From the NCBI RefSeq assembly GCF_020520425.1, contig NC_079492.1, forward strand, positions 104,567,157 to 104,631,156: DNA of 64,000 nt, given 5' to 3'. The notes under the pieces are model-generated. The model did not search any database, was not told the origin of the DNA, and saw only the letters and a list, made by a program, of their open reading frames with translations. The position numbers and the translations under genes were made by a program. This DNA comes from Spinacia oleracea. Taxonomy: Eukaryota; Streptophyta; Magnoliopsida; Caryophyllales; Amaranthaceae. This document shows positions 23,126 to 34,369 of the stretch, piece by piece; positions within the stretch are counted from its first letter, which is position 1; the number at the start of each line of letters is the position of its first letter.

Positions 23126-25405
23126 GTAATAATAATAATAATAAAAATAATAATAATCATAATAATAATTTAACAAACACATAAGTACAAATTGATAAAC
23201 AATTCTTATAAAACTAGTACATATAACCATAAGTAACAAGGGTTTATTTTTAATTTTTTTTTTATAAGTTCACCATTTGAGTAATGTGGATCGAGTCCAC
23301 CACCCAATAGTATATATTGAACTATTGGATGTAACCACCTGAGAGACGTGGATCGCGTCCACCACCCATTAGTATACATTAAACTATTGGATGTAACCAC
23401 CAGAAAAATGTGAATCTAGTCCACCACCCAATAGTATTGGACTATTGGATGTAACCACCAAACAGGTCTTAGTCTTTAAGTGTGCACACCCCCCAGTGAG
23501 TGTTTTTAACTCAAAGGAGTAGATTAAGCCTAGGTCGTGCTAGTTAGCTTCGACCAAAATATTAAGACACATTGTGTCGTACCACCAATGTGTTCATCAC
23601 CTTAGGGGATCCTGCCTAAGATGTCTTACCAACCAAGTGTATTACATTTTAGTGACTCTATTTTATTAGAGCGTTGACTTGAGCACACAATACTTACTAA
23701 ATCACTATCCATATCATATAGCAGTTGTATAACCGTACATAATGACATTATTGTTGTCTCACTTATCTTAAATTGTCGGCTAGTGCTACATGAGACTCGC
23801 CATGAATTATACGAAAATCAAGAAAATTAGGACCTACTAAACATTATATTACTGCCAAACAAATCCACATGCACCGTGAGTAATTTCGTGAGATGGAAAT
23901 TCTCTACTGCATGCATCTACTCAATAAAACTCAAAAAGTGTAAGTCAATGCCCATAATTACGGATTATAACAATAGTATGGGTCATCATGAACACTAGTG
24001 TTCCATCAATTTATTCAGGGACTATTTCGAGATTTATAGCTATTGTCATATTACTGAAAATATACTATACTTATTCATTTAGCTAACATCACATAGAACA
24101 TTTGTTACATGTATACACATATTACACATTGTCACATCCAAATCATATTTTATAGGGTTTAGCAAAAAGGTGAACATAGTAACTTACCTCATTAAGCTAA
24201 TCTCACAACTGCACACACGAGCACTAGAAGGTCTCCCGATCTACGTACTCTATAAACAACGTAAAATAGTCGATGCAATATACGTACTAGGTAGGTCAAA
24301 GGCTATATTAATAATTAATTATAGTTAGTGTATGCGAAAGAATCGTATAGGTTACGATCGAAGGGGTCATAGGAACAATGCAAGAAAACTCATATCACCA
24401 CTTACGTACCATGGGTGGATATAATCACAATATCACTTCTTAGATCTTAGGTGGAGTAAATATGAGAAGTTTAATTAATGAATTTGGTATCTTCTTCAAG
24501 TGGGTTTTCAAAGTAGTGGAATAATCTTTAAAAAAATAGGGTGAAAGCTATTAAAAAGGGCATCAATCTGCTACACCAGAATAGAAGGAAAACGGAAGAA
24601 CAAGGTCAACATCAAGAGGGAATATTACCTCTGTTTATGGACGGTTTTCAGAGTTGTCAAACCGAATAAAAAGAGGGTACTGCGGACTATGAGACGGTGT
24701 TGTTCGCGATGGTTTCGAGAGTGGTTTGATGGTGTTTCGGTGAAGCCGAATGTGGCTAGAAATCAATTTCGGCGATCGAGGTTTTTTTTTTCCTTGCGGA
24801 GCTTTCTGGTGGTATTTTGAGAGTATAATTAGGGTTTTTGTTTTGCAAAACTAGTGTATTAGGGTTTCTGACTATTATTTATAGGGAGAGGTTCAAGAGA
24901 TAGAAATTACGATTTAGCGGTAGATAAGCATTATCTGATCTAGCTTATCAGTTTGTTACGGAGTCAAATAAGGTTTGATGTAATTCAAATCTCCAATTTG
25001 GATAGGAATGCACGCAGTTAGCTTCAAAATAGGAATTAGTTTTAAAGATATGCTTAGGGAGTTCTAGTGTAGATAGAGGTCTAAGAATCTACGATAAAAC
25101 AATGACGGCTAATCACTACTGTATTAGAAATAATTAGGGTTTAAATCGTATTTATAGTGGTTCGTAAATAAGGGTCTTATTAAATATTAAAATAGGTTTT
25201 ATAACTTAATAACAAATAGAAATACATCATTTAGTTTAGAAAACTCACGTAATAAATAATTATAACCTTATTCTAGCTATAAACATATTTTATAAAATCA
25301 TAAAATATAAGGGTATTACAATCTACCCTCTTTAAAAGAAGTTTCGTCCCGAAACTTAAAGTTATAAAAATATTATACCAAACTTTACTACATAATCGGG
25401 ATATT

Positions 25406-25408
<3 letters not shown>
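22663..25408 (-). repeat. 5' LTR (in element sense) of the young element
   Basis: 2746 bp, nearly identical to the copy at 19676-22423. The matching TATA-like box is at 24876-24883. Confidence 0.9.

Positions 25409-25496
<88 letters not shown>
25409..25496. repeat. TA microsatellite
   Basis: About 43 uninterrupted TA units directly beside the LTR element. The ATATA target duplication lies in this tract, so the element inserted at its edge. Confidence 0.9.
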
Positions 25497-25498
<2 letters not shown>

Positions 25499-26058
25499 AG
25501 ATAAACAAATAAAAGATATTTTTTAAAATATTATATATTACCTATTTATTATATATCACAAGTACCCGTAAAACTTAATTGAAAATACATTTTTTTTAAA
25601 ATATGGTTCATTATAACATAAATTATAAAACTCGTTTGGATTATTACTAAAATGTTTGCAATTATTGAAACCATATATTACCTGTATTTGATACGGGTAA
25701 TTTTGAAAAAGTTTACCAAACATTAAAATTATTAATAAAAGGATTTTCATGAAACCCTCTGCAATTGCATAAGCTTATCCACCCAATATAGTACACGTTT
25801 TTTAAAAAAAATAGATTCGGAGTATTTAGATTATTACATTGATTCCACATTCAATAGTTGGATTTTTAACTAATTCAAGCAATATAAATCATACCACGTA
25901 ATAATTATTCCATATTAAATAGTTCTATTTTTAGGTCGAATATATTTTTTAAAATGTTATATTATGTTTAAGATATTATACATTACTCCGTATTAGTTAT
26001 TTTTTGTCATTCTAAATTTGTTTGGAAATCATAATTGTTTAAGGTTGACAAAATAATA

Positions 26059-26385
26059 CTCCCTCCGTCCCGGAATACTTGACCTGTTTTCCTTATCGGG
26101 TCGTCCCTTAATACTTGACCTGTTTCTAAAAATGGAAATATTCTAACAATATTATATTATTTCTCACTCCACCCCTATTAACCCACCTACCCCCTACTCC
26201 ATACAAAAAATAATTAAAAATCCAACCCCTACTCTCCCCCAACCCCACCCCTTTATACATTTTCCACTAACTACATTAAAATAATACCCACTATCAACTA
26301 CTACCTATTAAATTAAATAAGTCAATTCAAGTCCCTTAAACTCTGTGCCGGTCAAACCGGGTCGAGTATTCCGGGACGGAGGGAG
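26059..26385. mobile_element. Stowaway-like MITE, TA target duplication
   Basis: Left end CTCCCTCCGTCCCGGAATAC and right end GTATTCCGGGACGGAGGGAG are a perfect 20-bp inverted repeat, flanked by TA. 327 bp. Confidence 0.93.
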
Positions 26386-26514
26386 TAGATCATTATATTA
26401 GGAAACTCTTGTTAAGTATGACAAATTAATATAATCATTTTATTTTTTCAAATACTCCGTATATGATAAAATAGATTTGTAACGATATTGATTACCTTAA
26501 ATAATTATCTATTA

Positions 26515-26946
26515 TTTATACTAAAACATACATCAGGAATGACACGTGTCACTTCCTGGTGTAAAATTTTCCCGCCTAAAATATTTTCCTAAAATATATT
26601 TAACTAATTTTATTTTTATTCTCTACCCTTTTTTATAAACTATCTATTTATGAAAAAAAATATTAGTTTATAAGTTATGGCAATAATAGATACCACGTAA
26701 TAATAATTTTGCTAAATGCTTTTTTATAATGTTTTAGTCAAATCGGTACATAATAATGAAAAATATATTCAATCGATATGTCGGTCAAATTAGCATATTA
26801 CACATATATAATATGCATATTAGATGAATAAATTCAAATGAGTGTTTTCAAAAAAAATTATAATTATGCAAAAGTTTGAAGATATTCAGTTAAATATTTT
26901 ATAAAAAATATTATCATAATATGTGCATGCACGGGATCTAATCTAG
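26515..26946 (+). mobile_element. Non-autonomous Helitron 5 (plus strand)
   Basis: Starts TTTATACTAAAAC, has the subterminal TGACACGTGTCA and CCTGGTGTAAAATTTTCCCG block, and ends GTGCATGCACGGGATCTAAT then CTAG followed by T. About 430 bp and close in sequence to the copy at 15201-15681. Confidence 0.65.
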
Positions 26947-27699
26947 TTTGATATATATGTAAGTTAAAAAAAGAGTAAATAATAAATACTAAAAGATCTT
27001 CAAGCTAGTGCCATATCTTTTAGTAGGGTATATAGATAGATAGGTATTACTCAATAACTAATAGACGTGTCTTATATTTATGGAGTACGCAGTACGTTGC
27101 AAACCCTAGATAATTCAATATACGGAGTAAGTAATTAGTTGACATCAGTTTTTTATTGGCATATAATTGTACAACAATATCAAAAGATTTTATACGGTAT
27201 GTGAATTTGGTTAAATCTATATATTTTAAGTTTGCAGCCATTTTTTATAGCAGTTAAATAATAGTATACCAAATTCATATACAGTACAAAATCTTTTCTA
27301 GAATCAGGAGATTTGATCACTATATTCTAACGTATATTCTAATAATGTAAGTTTGCTACACACAACCAAAAACGTAGATTCAATATTCTATTGTACATTA
27401 TATTAGATTTTATAGTAGATTTTATAAGCTAATTGATCCGTACAAATTGAATATTCTATAATGGATTATAGTAGATTGAATATTCTATAGTAGATTATAC
27501 CAAAAATACATAACATATCTAATAATGTGAATTTGGTAGAATTTGGTTTTTAAAAAATAATAAAAAAAATTATTACACAGGGACACTTGTCAGCCTCAAA
27601 CTGAGCGCCCTGTGTAACTACATTAACCTTTTTTTTGAGGGAAAACTACATTAACCTTAACATTAATGTTGTCATTAGTTAATGACTTAATTTAGGCAA

Positions 27700-29358
27700 A
27701 TGTTTCCAATCTTCAGAGTAACCATCTACTTGACATCCTACAAGAGAACCCATTTCATAAACCGTTCATTTCAAACATCCTCGGAGTCGGATTCTTACAT
27801 GAAATGCATCGAAAAGTACGCCAAAAATCAATCATTGTTACAGGGCAAAGCGTTACATGCTCATTTGATCATCAATGGGTTAGCTTGTTTGAGCCATGTT
27901 TCTTCCAAGCTCATTCCAATGTACGTCGAGTGTGGGGAATTGAGTATTGCACGGCAAGTGTTCGATGAAATTTCCAAGTCGAACTATCGCCGATGGATAG
28001 CCCTTACTGGAGCGTATGCCAAATGTGGGTTTTACAGGCAAGCTTTGGACATTTTATGGGAAATGCTTGCAGAAGGAGTAAAACCCAACAATTTTGTCCT
28101 TCCTAGTGCGCTTAAAGCTTGTGGACATCTGTTTGAATGGCAGACTGGACAGGAGATACATGGTTTCAGTTTGAGAAGTTCGTTTGGATGTGATGTGTAT
28201 GTTGGTAGTGCCCTCATTGATATGTACTCGAAATGTGGCTTTGTTGGGAAAGCAAGGAAGGTTTACGATAACATGATTGACAAGGATTTGGTTTGTGTGA
28301 ATGTTATGATTGCTGGGTATGTGCATGCAGGGATGGTGAAAGAGGCGTTGGGTTTAGTAGAGGATATGCAAGTGATGAAACTGAGGCCTAATGTGGTAAC
28401 ATGGAATACTTTAATTGCAGGATTTTCGCAAGCAGGGGATAGTTTAATGGTAGACGAGCTTTTCCAAGTGATGCGCAATAATAAGATTGAGCCTGATGTG
28501 GTGTCATGGACTTCAATCATATCTGGGTTAGTGAAGAATTTCAAAAATGACGAAGCCTTTGTAACATTCCGAAAAATGATGGCTTATGGGTGTTTCCCTA
28601 ATACGAATACAGTCAGCAGTCTGCTGTCTGCTTGTGCTAATGTAGCAAATGTGACATGGGGGAAGGAGATACATGGTTTTGCATTGGTGTGTGGACTTGA
28701 GCAGGATATATACGTGCAGAGCGCTGTTATAGATATGTATGCTAAATGTGGGTGTATATCCCAAGCAGCAACGTTGTTTCATAAGATGATTAGAAGGAAT
28801 ACCCCTACATGGAACTCGATGATCTTTGGATATGCTAACCATGGTTACTGCAAGGAAGCAATAGAGCTTTTCAAGAGGATGGAAATGGAGGAGGCAGAAA
28901 AGCTTGATCACTTGACACTCACTGCCGTTCTAACAGCATGTAGTCACGGTGGGATGATGGAGTACGGAAGAACCCTCTTCAAATCAATGCAAGAGAAGTA
29001 TAACATTAAGCCAAGACTTGAGCACTACGCATGTATGGTAGATTTACTTGGCCGAGCAGGAAAATTAGCCGAGGCTTATGATTTAGTCAAAGCAATGCCA
29101 ATTCCACCTGATTTGTTCGTGTGGGGAGCATTATTAGGGGCCTGCAAGAAGCATGACAACATAGAGCTTGCCGAAGTAGCAGCAAAACACTTGTCTGAAC
29201 TCGAACCTCAGGGTCCCGGGACAAGTTTATTGTCAAATTTATATGCAGGAGCAGGAAGCTGGGGAAATGCTGCCAGACTGAAGAAGTTGATGAAGATGAA
29301 GAAGAAGAAGAAGAAATCGAACAGCTTCCCAGGGCGCAGTTGGATAGAGACTGCTTGA
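27700..29358 (+). CDS. PPR protein, E subclass, At5g59600-like
   Basis: A single uninterrupted frame of 552 codons, intronless as usual for this family. After a basic, S/T-rich N-terminus (likely organelle-targeting, residues 1-30) comes a chain of P, L and S type PPR motifs. Examples are GSALIDMYSKCGFVGKARKV, PNVVTWNTLIAGFSQAGD and CMVDLLGRAGKLAEAYDLVK. The E-type C-terminus begins near VWGALLGACKKHDNIELAEV. There is no DYW domain. E-class PPR proteins usually bind organelle RNA and recruit editing factors. From memory the order and wording match Arabidopsis At5g59600 (about 530 aa). A run of lysines (MKMKKKKKKS, 29287-29320) comes from an AAG microsatellite. The start fits the usual N-terminal length. 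Its neighbour, the LUX-like gene, is on the opposite strand. Confidence 0.93.
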   Translation: MFPIFRVTIYLTSYKRTHFINRSFQTSSESDSYMKCIEKYAKNQSLLQGKALHAHLIINGLACLSHVSSKLIPMYVECGELSIARQVFDEISKSNYRRWIALTGAYAKCGFYRQALDILWEMLAEGVKPNNFVLPSALKACGHLFEWQTGQEIHGFSLRSSFGCDVYVGSALIDMYSKCGFVGKARKVYDNMIDKDLVCVNVMIAGYVHAGMVKEALGLVEDMQVMKLRPNVVTWNTLIAGFSQAGDSLMVDELFQVMRNNKIEPDVVSWTSIISGLVKNFKNDEAFVTFRKMMAYGCFPNTNTVSSLLSACANVANVTWGKEIHGFALVCGLEQDIYVQSAVIDMYAKCGCISQAATLFHKMIRRNTPTWNSMIFGYANHGYCKEAIELFKRMEMEEAEKLDHLTLTAVLTACSHGGMMEYGRTLFKSMQEKYNIKPRLEHYACMVDLLGRAGKLAEAYDLVKAMPIPPDLFVWGALLGACKKHDNIELAEVAAKHLSELEPQGPGTSLLSNLYAGAGSWGNAARLKKLMKMKKKKKKSNSFPGRSWIETA

Positions 29359-30782
29359 TAATTGATATACATGAGCTTCAATTTGTAAGTTTTAGTTTTT
29401 GTACGTAATACATCATCATCCCCTTTGACAACCCAAAAGGCCACTCTATCCAATTAGAAAATGAATGAGCAAATACTTTATTTTTGTGCACTTTTAGGAA
29501 TTGTGTCATTTTTAGGATAGTGTCAATTATATTTAACTAATCTTTAGGAGTTTGAACTCTTACCTCATCTCTGAAACGCAATTTGCCAGATTTGTAATTG
29601 GGAAATTTGGTCGTTCTTGAGCGTAAGCGATTAAACAATAGGGGTACGAAGGGAGTATTGTACTACTGTATTCAATTGGATGAAATCAGCATTTATGTGG
29701 ATATAGTTTTTAATTTTAAAGTTGCAAGAAGATATGGTGGTCCCTTGCGGATCAATCAGTTGGCAAATGGGGATGGTTATTTAGGTTCTTGACAGGGTCA
29801 GATTCAGCGGGTTTACAATGACCCCTTGTCATCTAATTTTCTATGCAAAATGGCGACGTTAACAACCCTCCATCATGCTCTTACATTTCAAAATTACTTT
29901 TACACTGCCTTTCTCCTTTTCTTTCTTACGAAGGTCAGTAACTCAGAACTAACCAGATTTCGATCTACAGTGGCAAAGTCGATAGAACACTCAGACATAT
30001 ACTCGTACAATTTATTTGTCGTGATCACTTAGCTGTGCTTGTACCCATTTGTTTCCCACTTTCTTACAGGCAAACGGCAAATGTGTACATATGACCCTTG
30101 GTTTATCATTGGGGTGTGGCCTGTGGGGGTAGGGACGGGGAAGGGAGGAGGGAGGAGGGGGTTGCTAGCCACCAACACAGCATATAGTGTCTATATCATT
30201 CAAACACTCTAAGCTTGTAAAAATGGACAGCCAACCATTCCAAGTTTTATCTACAAGGACCACTTGCAATTTCATAAAAAGCTGGGCCTCGGAAAACCCT
30301 AAATTTCTGTTAGGGAGTTCATCTTATAAGAATCCCATGTTAAAGAGCATAAAAAGATAAGTGTCGCCCTTGGCCAGTTGTCCTCCCACCTTTAGATTTC
30401 GGGTGTTTTTGGTCCAAGAAACATAAATCACACTTGTTACTTTCTTCTTATCCCACTTCTTACTTTCTTCCTAAGTTCTACTCAATCTAAAGCAACTTGC
30501 AAGCATCATATTCGCCCAACAGGCCTGCAGATATTTTGTTGTCAACAGCCATCCTCAATCTAACTCTTGCTCGTACCTCTCAATGAATACAGTTGACATT
30601 AACCTGGAAGAGCTTCATCCCTTCAGCCTCCTAAGTCCCAACCCCACCCCACCAAGGCATCAACACCTTTTTTCTTTGGGAAGGGTAAAAGCAAAAGGAA
30701 GATGGAACAAAAAAAGACTATCTGTAACGGGAACAAATGAAAATTGGAGAGAATTACTCAATGCACTTGTATGCCGAACAAG
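29359..30782. other. Spacer 3' of the PPR gene
   Basis: It should contain the PPR 3' UTR. A GGGGTAGGGACGGGGAAGGG stretch lies near 30130. A short plus-strand ORF (30583-30804) has no recognisable domain and no supporting context. I see no other gene. Confidence 0.4.
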
Positions 30783-30784
30783 CA

Positions 30785-31092
30785 GAAGACAGCAGAGTTG
30801 TTAGATAATCTGTTGTACATCTTTCTTGTGTTGCTTCAGCTTGAAAACTGAAAATGAAGATACAATGTTACACTTAAATCAAATGTACATCCATCTCAAA
30901 AGCATGTCAGAAACATATTCTTGGTACGGTGTTCCTAGATAATCAAAGACAACAAAGTTGTTAGAAAATCTGTTCATCTTTCTTGTCTTGCTTCAGCTTG
31001 ACAACTGAAAAGGAAGATACAGCGTTATGCTAAAATCAATTGTACATCGATCTCAAAAACACGTTGGAAACATATTCTCGAGACGGTGTGGT
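30785..31092. repeat. Tandem duplication, period about 160 bp
   Basis: Copy 1 (about 30785-30938) and copy 2 (about 30945-31092) share GTTGTTAGA.AATCTGTT, CATCTTTCTTGT, TTGCTTCAGCTTGA.AACTGAA and ATCTCAAAA in the same order, at roughly 85 percent by eye. It lies downstream of the LUX-like gene and may be within or just beyond its 3' UTR. Confidence 0.75.
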
Positions 31093-31304
31093 ATATGTAG
31101 CCTGAATGAACCATGACAGAAATCTTTCCTCTACACATGACAGCGGCAAGATATACACAAGTTTTTACTTCTTCCGACTTGAACATGAGTCATCCATACA
31201 TCGGAGGCATCTGAAATTTTCCCATGTCACTCACTTGTGTGAAGCGTTTCTGAGTTCTATAGTACCTTTTCAATGGAGGAACTTGATTTGTTGAATCACT
31301 CAAT

Positions 31305-32068
31305 CTGTAAGAAAGAACAGAGTGCAATCCAATCAAAAAGCTGTTTGTACACAACCACAAAAGCACCCAAACAAAATCTAATCAACAGCAATTTATGAAA
31401 AGAAAGATAGACAAGTAATGCATCATGCAATAAACTTCCAGATCAAGTCTTGCCAATTCATTAACCTCCAATGACATTATTTGCTACAATTTCAAACAAA
31501 ACACCGAAAACCAAAAAAAAAACGAAATAAAGTAGAGCAAGGTCACATTGTGTATATTACATTATTACCAGATCAATTTCTTGATCAGTACAAAAGCCTC
31601 CATGTGCAAAAAGCATAAAATTAATCCTAACAGCAACCAAGATCCAAGAAGATACAATCAGAACATATACTACCTCAGGATTCAGTCAGATGACAGTCTA
31701 ACACTGACTGACATGTAGTATCATACTGACAACATTTCCGAAAGACCGGGGGAACGAACATTCATCGGTTCAACATCCCAACAGTTTCTGAAATACTCCA
31801 TCCAAATACATAGAAGACTGAAATTAAGATAGGAAATTGATACTACTGCAATTGGGAGCAGCAGAATTAGAACATTCAAACCTAGCAGTTTCCACACATC
31901 CCACTAAGCTAATCAGACTTAGGATTTCATAACTAGTTTAAATCCTATACAACAATCCAGCATAATCAACCGAGCATAATAAGAATGAATCAATTAACCA
32001 AGCAAATTTCGCAATTCAGATCAATAATCTAACAATCAAAAAAATCAGAACGTCGGAAGAGTGTATAC
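31305..32068 (-). other. Possible 3' UTR intron of the LUX-like gene
   Basis: On the minus strand, 36 bases after the stop codon, GAGAAAG is followed by GTATAC, a good splice donor. TTCTTTCTTACAG at 31305-31317 is a good pyrimidine-rich acceptor. A 764-nt intron between them would place the second UTR exon at about 31304 and below. This is inference from splice motifs only. Confidence 0.4.
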
Positions 32069-32104
32069 CTTTCTCAAAAAAATCCAAGATCAGCTCTTTT
32101 ATCT

Positions 32105-32992
32105 TCAGTTATTACCAGGACCAACAGTTGGAGATTGATGATAAGACACCATTGAACCATACTTATTCCCTGATTGCATCATCATCCCATTCCCATTACT
32201 ATACTGATTGTAATTATAATGATTGTTATTATGCGGTTGATTGTGACTGTAATTATGATTTTGATGCTGCTCAAACCCATTATAATTCCCCATTCCTGTC
32301 ATTCCCATTCCCATCACTGGTACCGAACCCGACATCGCTCCGTTCCCATTTCCATTCCCATTTTCCGATGACGAATTCGACCCTCCGTCGAAGTCATCCC
32401 CTTGCATCCTCTTCAAGTAAAGCCGATATTTCTGCAGATGACTAGCAACGTTTTCTCTAGTCAAACCTTCCACATTCATTAACTGCATGATCGTCTTTGG
32501 CACCGCGTTCTTTATCCCTAAATGTCCCACTACATCCACAAACCTCTTATGCAATTGAGGCGTCCACACCAACCTCGACCTCTTCACCGTCTTCTCACCA
32601 CCACCGCCACCTGTGCCAAAATCACCACCCATCGCCGCCTCCGCCGCAACCTCCGCCGCCGCCGAATCGGCATCTTCCGGCGAGTCGGTCCTCCGCTGCT
32701 TCTTCGTTCCCGATTCATCATCATCATTCTCCTCGCAAAAATCCTTGTAATTCGAGCCGCAGAGGATAGAGAGTGTGTCCTCGGAAGCTTGAGTAACCTC
32801 GCCGGAAGTCCGATAGGGTTCCGGCTTAATATTAAACGCCGATAAGAGTTCCAGCGGAATCAAACCCTGACTTAACGGCGCGATGTCGTCAAAGTTCGGT
32901 AAACCTAATTCCCACTCGTGTATGTTTTCCTCCTCTTCTTCAACTCCGGTGATGTAGAGCCTGCCGTCATAGTCTCCGTTAACTTCACCCAT
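32105..32992 (-). CDS. LUX: LUX ARRHYTHMO/PCL-like GARP MYB transcription factor
   Basis: Single frame of 295 codons. The GARP MYB-like domain spans about residues 136-196, including [15 protein letters not shown] and SHLQKY (184-189). It is almost identical to my memory of Arabidopsis LUX and its paralogue BOA/NOX. The N-terminal EWELGLP motif and SLIP-like segment ([11 protein letters not shown]) also fit the LUX family, and the C-terminus is rich in N, G, H and Q and ends with [11 protein letters not shown]. In Arabidopsis LUX is the DNA-binding subunit of the evening complex with ELF3 and ELF4, and represses clock and growth genes at night. The coding region is intronless and the length is slightly short of Arabidopsis LUX (about 323). 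LUX and BOA cannot be separated by eye. The family call is firm; the symbol is provisional. Confidence 0.93.
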   Translation of the reverse strand: MGEVNGDYDGRLYITGVEEEEENIHEWELGLPNFDDIAPLSQGLIPLELLSAFNIKPEPYRTSGEVTQASEDTLSILCGSNYKDFCEENDDDESGTKKQRRTDSPEDADSAAAEVAAEAAMGGDFGTGGGGGEKTVKRSRLVWTPQLHKRFVDVVGHLGIKNAVPKTIMQLMNVEGLTRENVASHLQKYRLYLKRMQGDDFDGGSNSSSENGNGNGNGAMSGSVPVMGMGMTGMGNYNGFEQHQNHNYSHNQPHNNNHYNYNQYSNGNGMMMQSGNKYGSMVSYHQSPTVGPGNN

Positions 32993-33126
32993 AATTGATT
33001 TAATTGAGGAGAGAGAAAATAGGGGGTGTTTGGGAAAATGAGAATTGAGAAAAATTGGGTAAAAAGTGCACCTATTAAATATCTATGTTGCTTAATAATC
33101 GGTTGCCTACGTGGATGGTTCAGCTT

Positions 33127-33142
33127 AGATATTTTTGATTCG
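33127..33142 (-). promoter_or_regulatory. Evening element next to a LUX-type binding site
   Basis: On the gene's strand AAAATATCT (33127-33135) is an exact evening element, the site bound by CCA1/LHY and RVE proteins. The adjacent plus-strand GATTCG (33137-33142) fits the published LUX site GATWCG. They lie about 135-150 bp upstream of the LUX-like ATG. A near-match evening element, TAAATATCT, is at 33076-33084 and an ACGTGG core at 33108-33113. Confidence 0.6.
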
Positions 33143-34369
33143 CTATGCTCTTTTCATATCCAGAAATTCTACTTTTGGAAATATTTCTAAATAAATTTGT
33201 TTAAATAATAGGTCCTCGTATTTTTTGAGAGGGAATTCATTTTATTGGGTGTATTGGTAATTTGGTATTTTAGTCTTATAAAAAAAATTTAGAAATATCT
33301 ACAAATAAAATAATAGAGAATGTATTTTGTATTTAGTTACATGATTGTATTACTCCTTACCCAAATTCTTATTTACAAGTGATGTAGGGTAAAAGTATAC
33401 TCAAAATGCTTAAAATTTTATCATGTAATCCTTTAAAACGTTTATCTATTAACATTTTTTTATTAAAAGTACAAAAACTAGGTAAAAAATACTTCCTCCA
33501 TTTCTATATAGTTGCAACACTTCCCTAAAATGAAAATATCACAATAGTTGCAACACACCTAAAATGGAAACATTTTTTACCCAAAGTTACAATTTTACAC
33601 CTAAGATGATTTAGTAATGTGACTAAAGTGGTTGTTGCCCTACTCAAGTACCACTTTCTTAAATACTGTGTAGAGGGGTATGTTGCAACAATAAAGAATC
33701 AGAGGAAGGATAAAATATGAAGTACTTGTGTAAAAGTTATCACATTTTCTATTACTTTATTCGTACAAAAAAAATATGATTTATTTACTTGTTAATAATT
33801 AATTTGTCATGCTAAACCCAACTCTGGTGTTTAGGCTCTTTTCTCTTCGTCTGATCTAATTAAGTCTGGCCTGATTTTTCTAATTGTTGGTGTGATTTGG
33901 TATGATTTTTATTTTTATTATTATTACTCCATCTGTTCTTAAATGTTAGTCATCTTTCCGTATTGAGTTGTTTTTTTATTAGTCCCTTTAGAAATCTTTC
34001 CTTATTTGTCCAACATATCCTCATTAAAATAAACCTTTATTTTCATTAAACCCCTCAACTATTTCTCTCTCCTACCCGCATGCGTTAGATAAATGTGAAA
34101 GGGGATATAAAAAGTGCACCCGTATTGAATTGTTTTTTACCACCTATAAAAATTGAAATTTGTTTTTTACCACCTAAAAAATATAAAACTTATTTTTTTA
34201 CCTCCTAAAATAAAATAAAAATTACGCACTATCTTTTATCACCTCTTAACTACAAGATGGATGAAAACGTTATGTGAATTATTGGGAAATAAGGGAAAAT
34301 GGTAGCTTATATACATGAAAATCGTGGGAGAAGAGAAGGAAATCAAAAATATACTATCGTGTAAGCATT
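33143..34369. other. AT-rich spacer between LUX-like gene and LINE fragment
   Basis: Holds one MITE-like element (33492-33708) and a partial MITE-like end (TACTCCATCTGTTCTTAAATG, about 33925). Nothing else recognised. Confidence 0.45.
33492..33708. mobile_element. MITE, Stowaway-like ends
   Basis: Left CTTCCTCCATTTCTATATAG and right AATCAGAGGAAG are imperfect inverted repeats. Inside each end, AGTTGCAACAC and TGTTGCAAC are also inverted. A TA lies on the left and close to the right end. Confidence 0.6.

Larger units (their letters stand above)
19676..25408 (-). mobile_element. Young LTR retroelement with giant LTRs and a 239-bp interior
   Basis: Two direct repeats of about 2.75 kb (19676-22423 and 22663-25408) start TGTAACACCCCCGATT and end GGGATATTACA on the plus strand. 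The five bases ATATA occur directly before and after. On the minus strand the order is 5' LTR (TGTAATATCCCG...GGTGTTACA), primer binding site TGGTATCAGAGCC, about 210 bp, polypurine tract AAGGGGGATAG, 3' LTR. By eye the LTRs differ at only about three places (one AAT unit, one G/A, one T in a T-run). The interior cannot encode gag or pol, so it must be moved in trans. The terminal and PPT style is that of Tekay/Del chromoviruses. Confidence 0.9.
25497..27699. other. AT-rich spacer upstream of the PPR gene
   Basis: Apart from one MITE (26059-26385) and one Helitron (26515-26946) I see no features. Immediately before the PPR start codon a GGGACACTTGTCAG.../...GCGCCCTGTGTAAC segment (27580-27620) has a short inverted repeat (ACACAGGG/CCCTGTGT), possibly the remains of a small element. 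Core promoter elements are not evident. Confidence 0.45.

Noticed and set aside
19676-25408. Simple 3-kb tandem duplication of host DNA
   Set aside because: TG...CA ends, target duplication, primer site and polypurine tract show a pair of LTRs.
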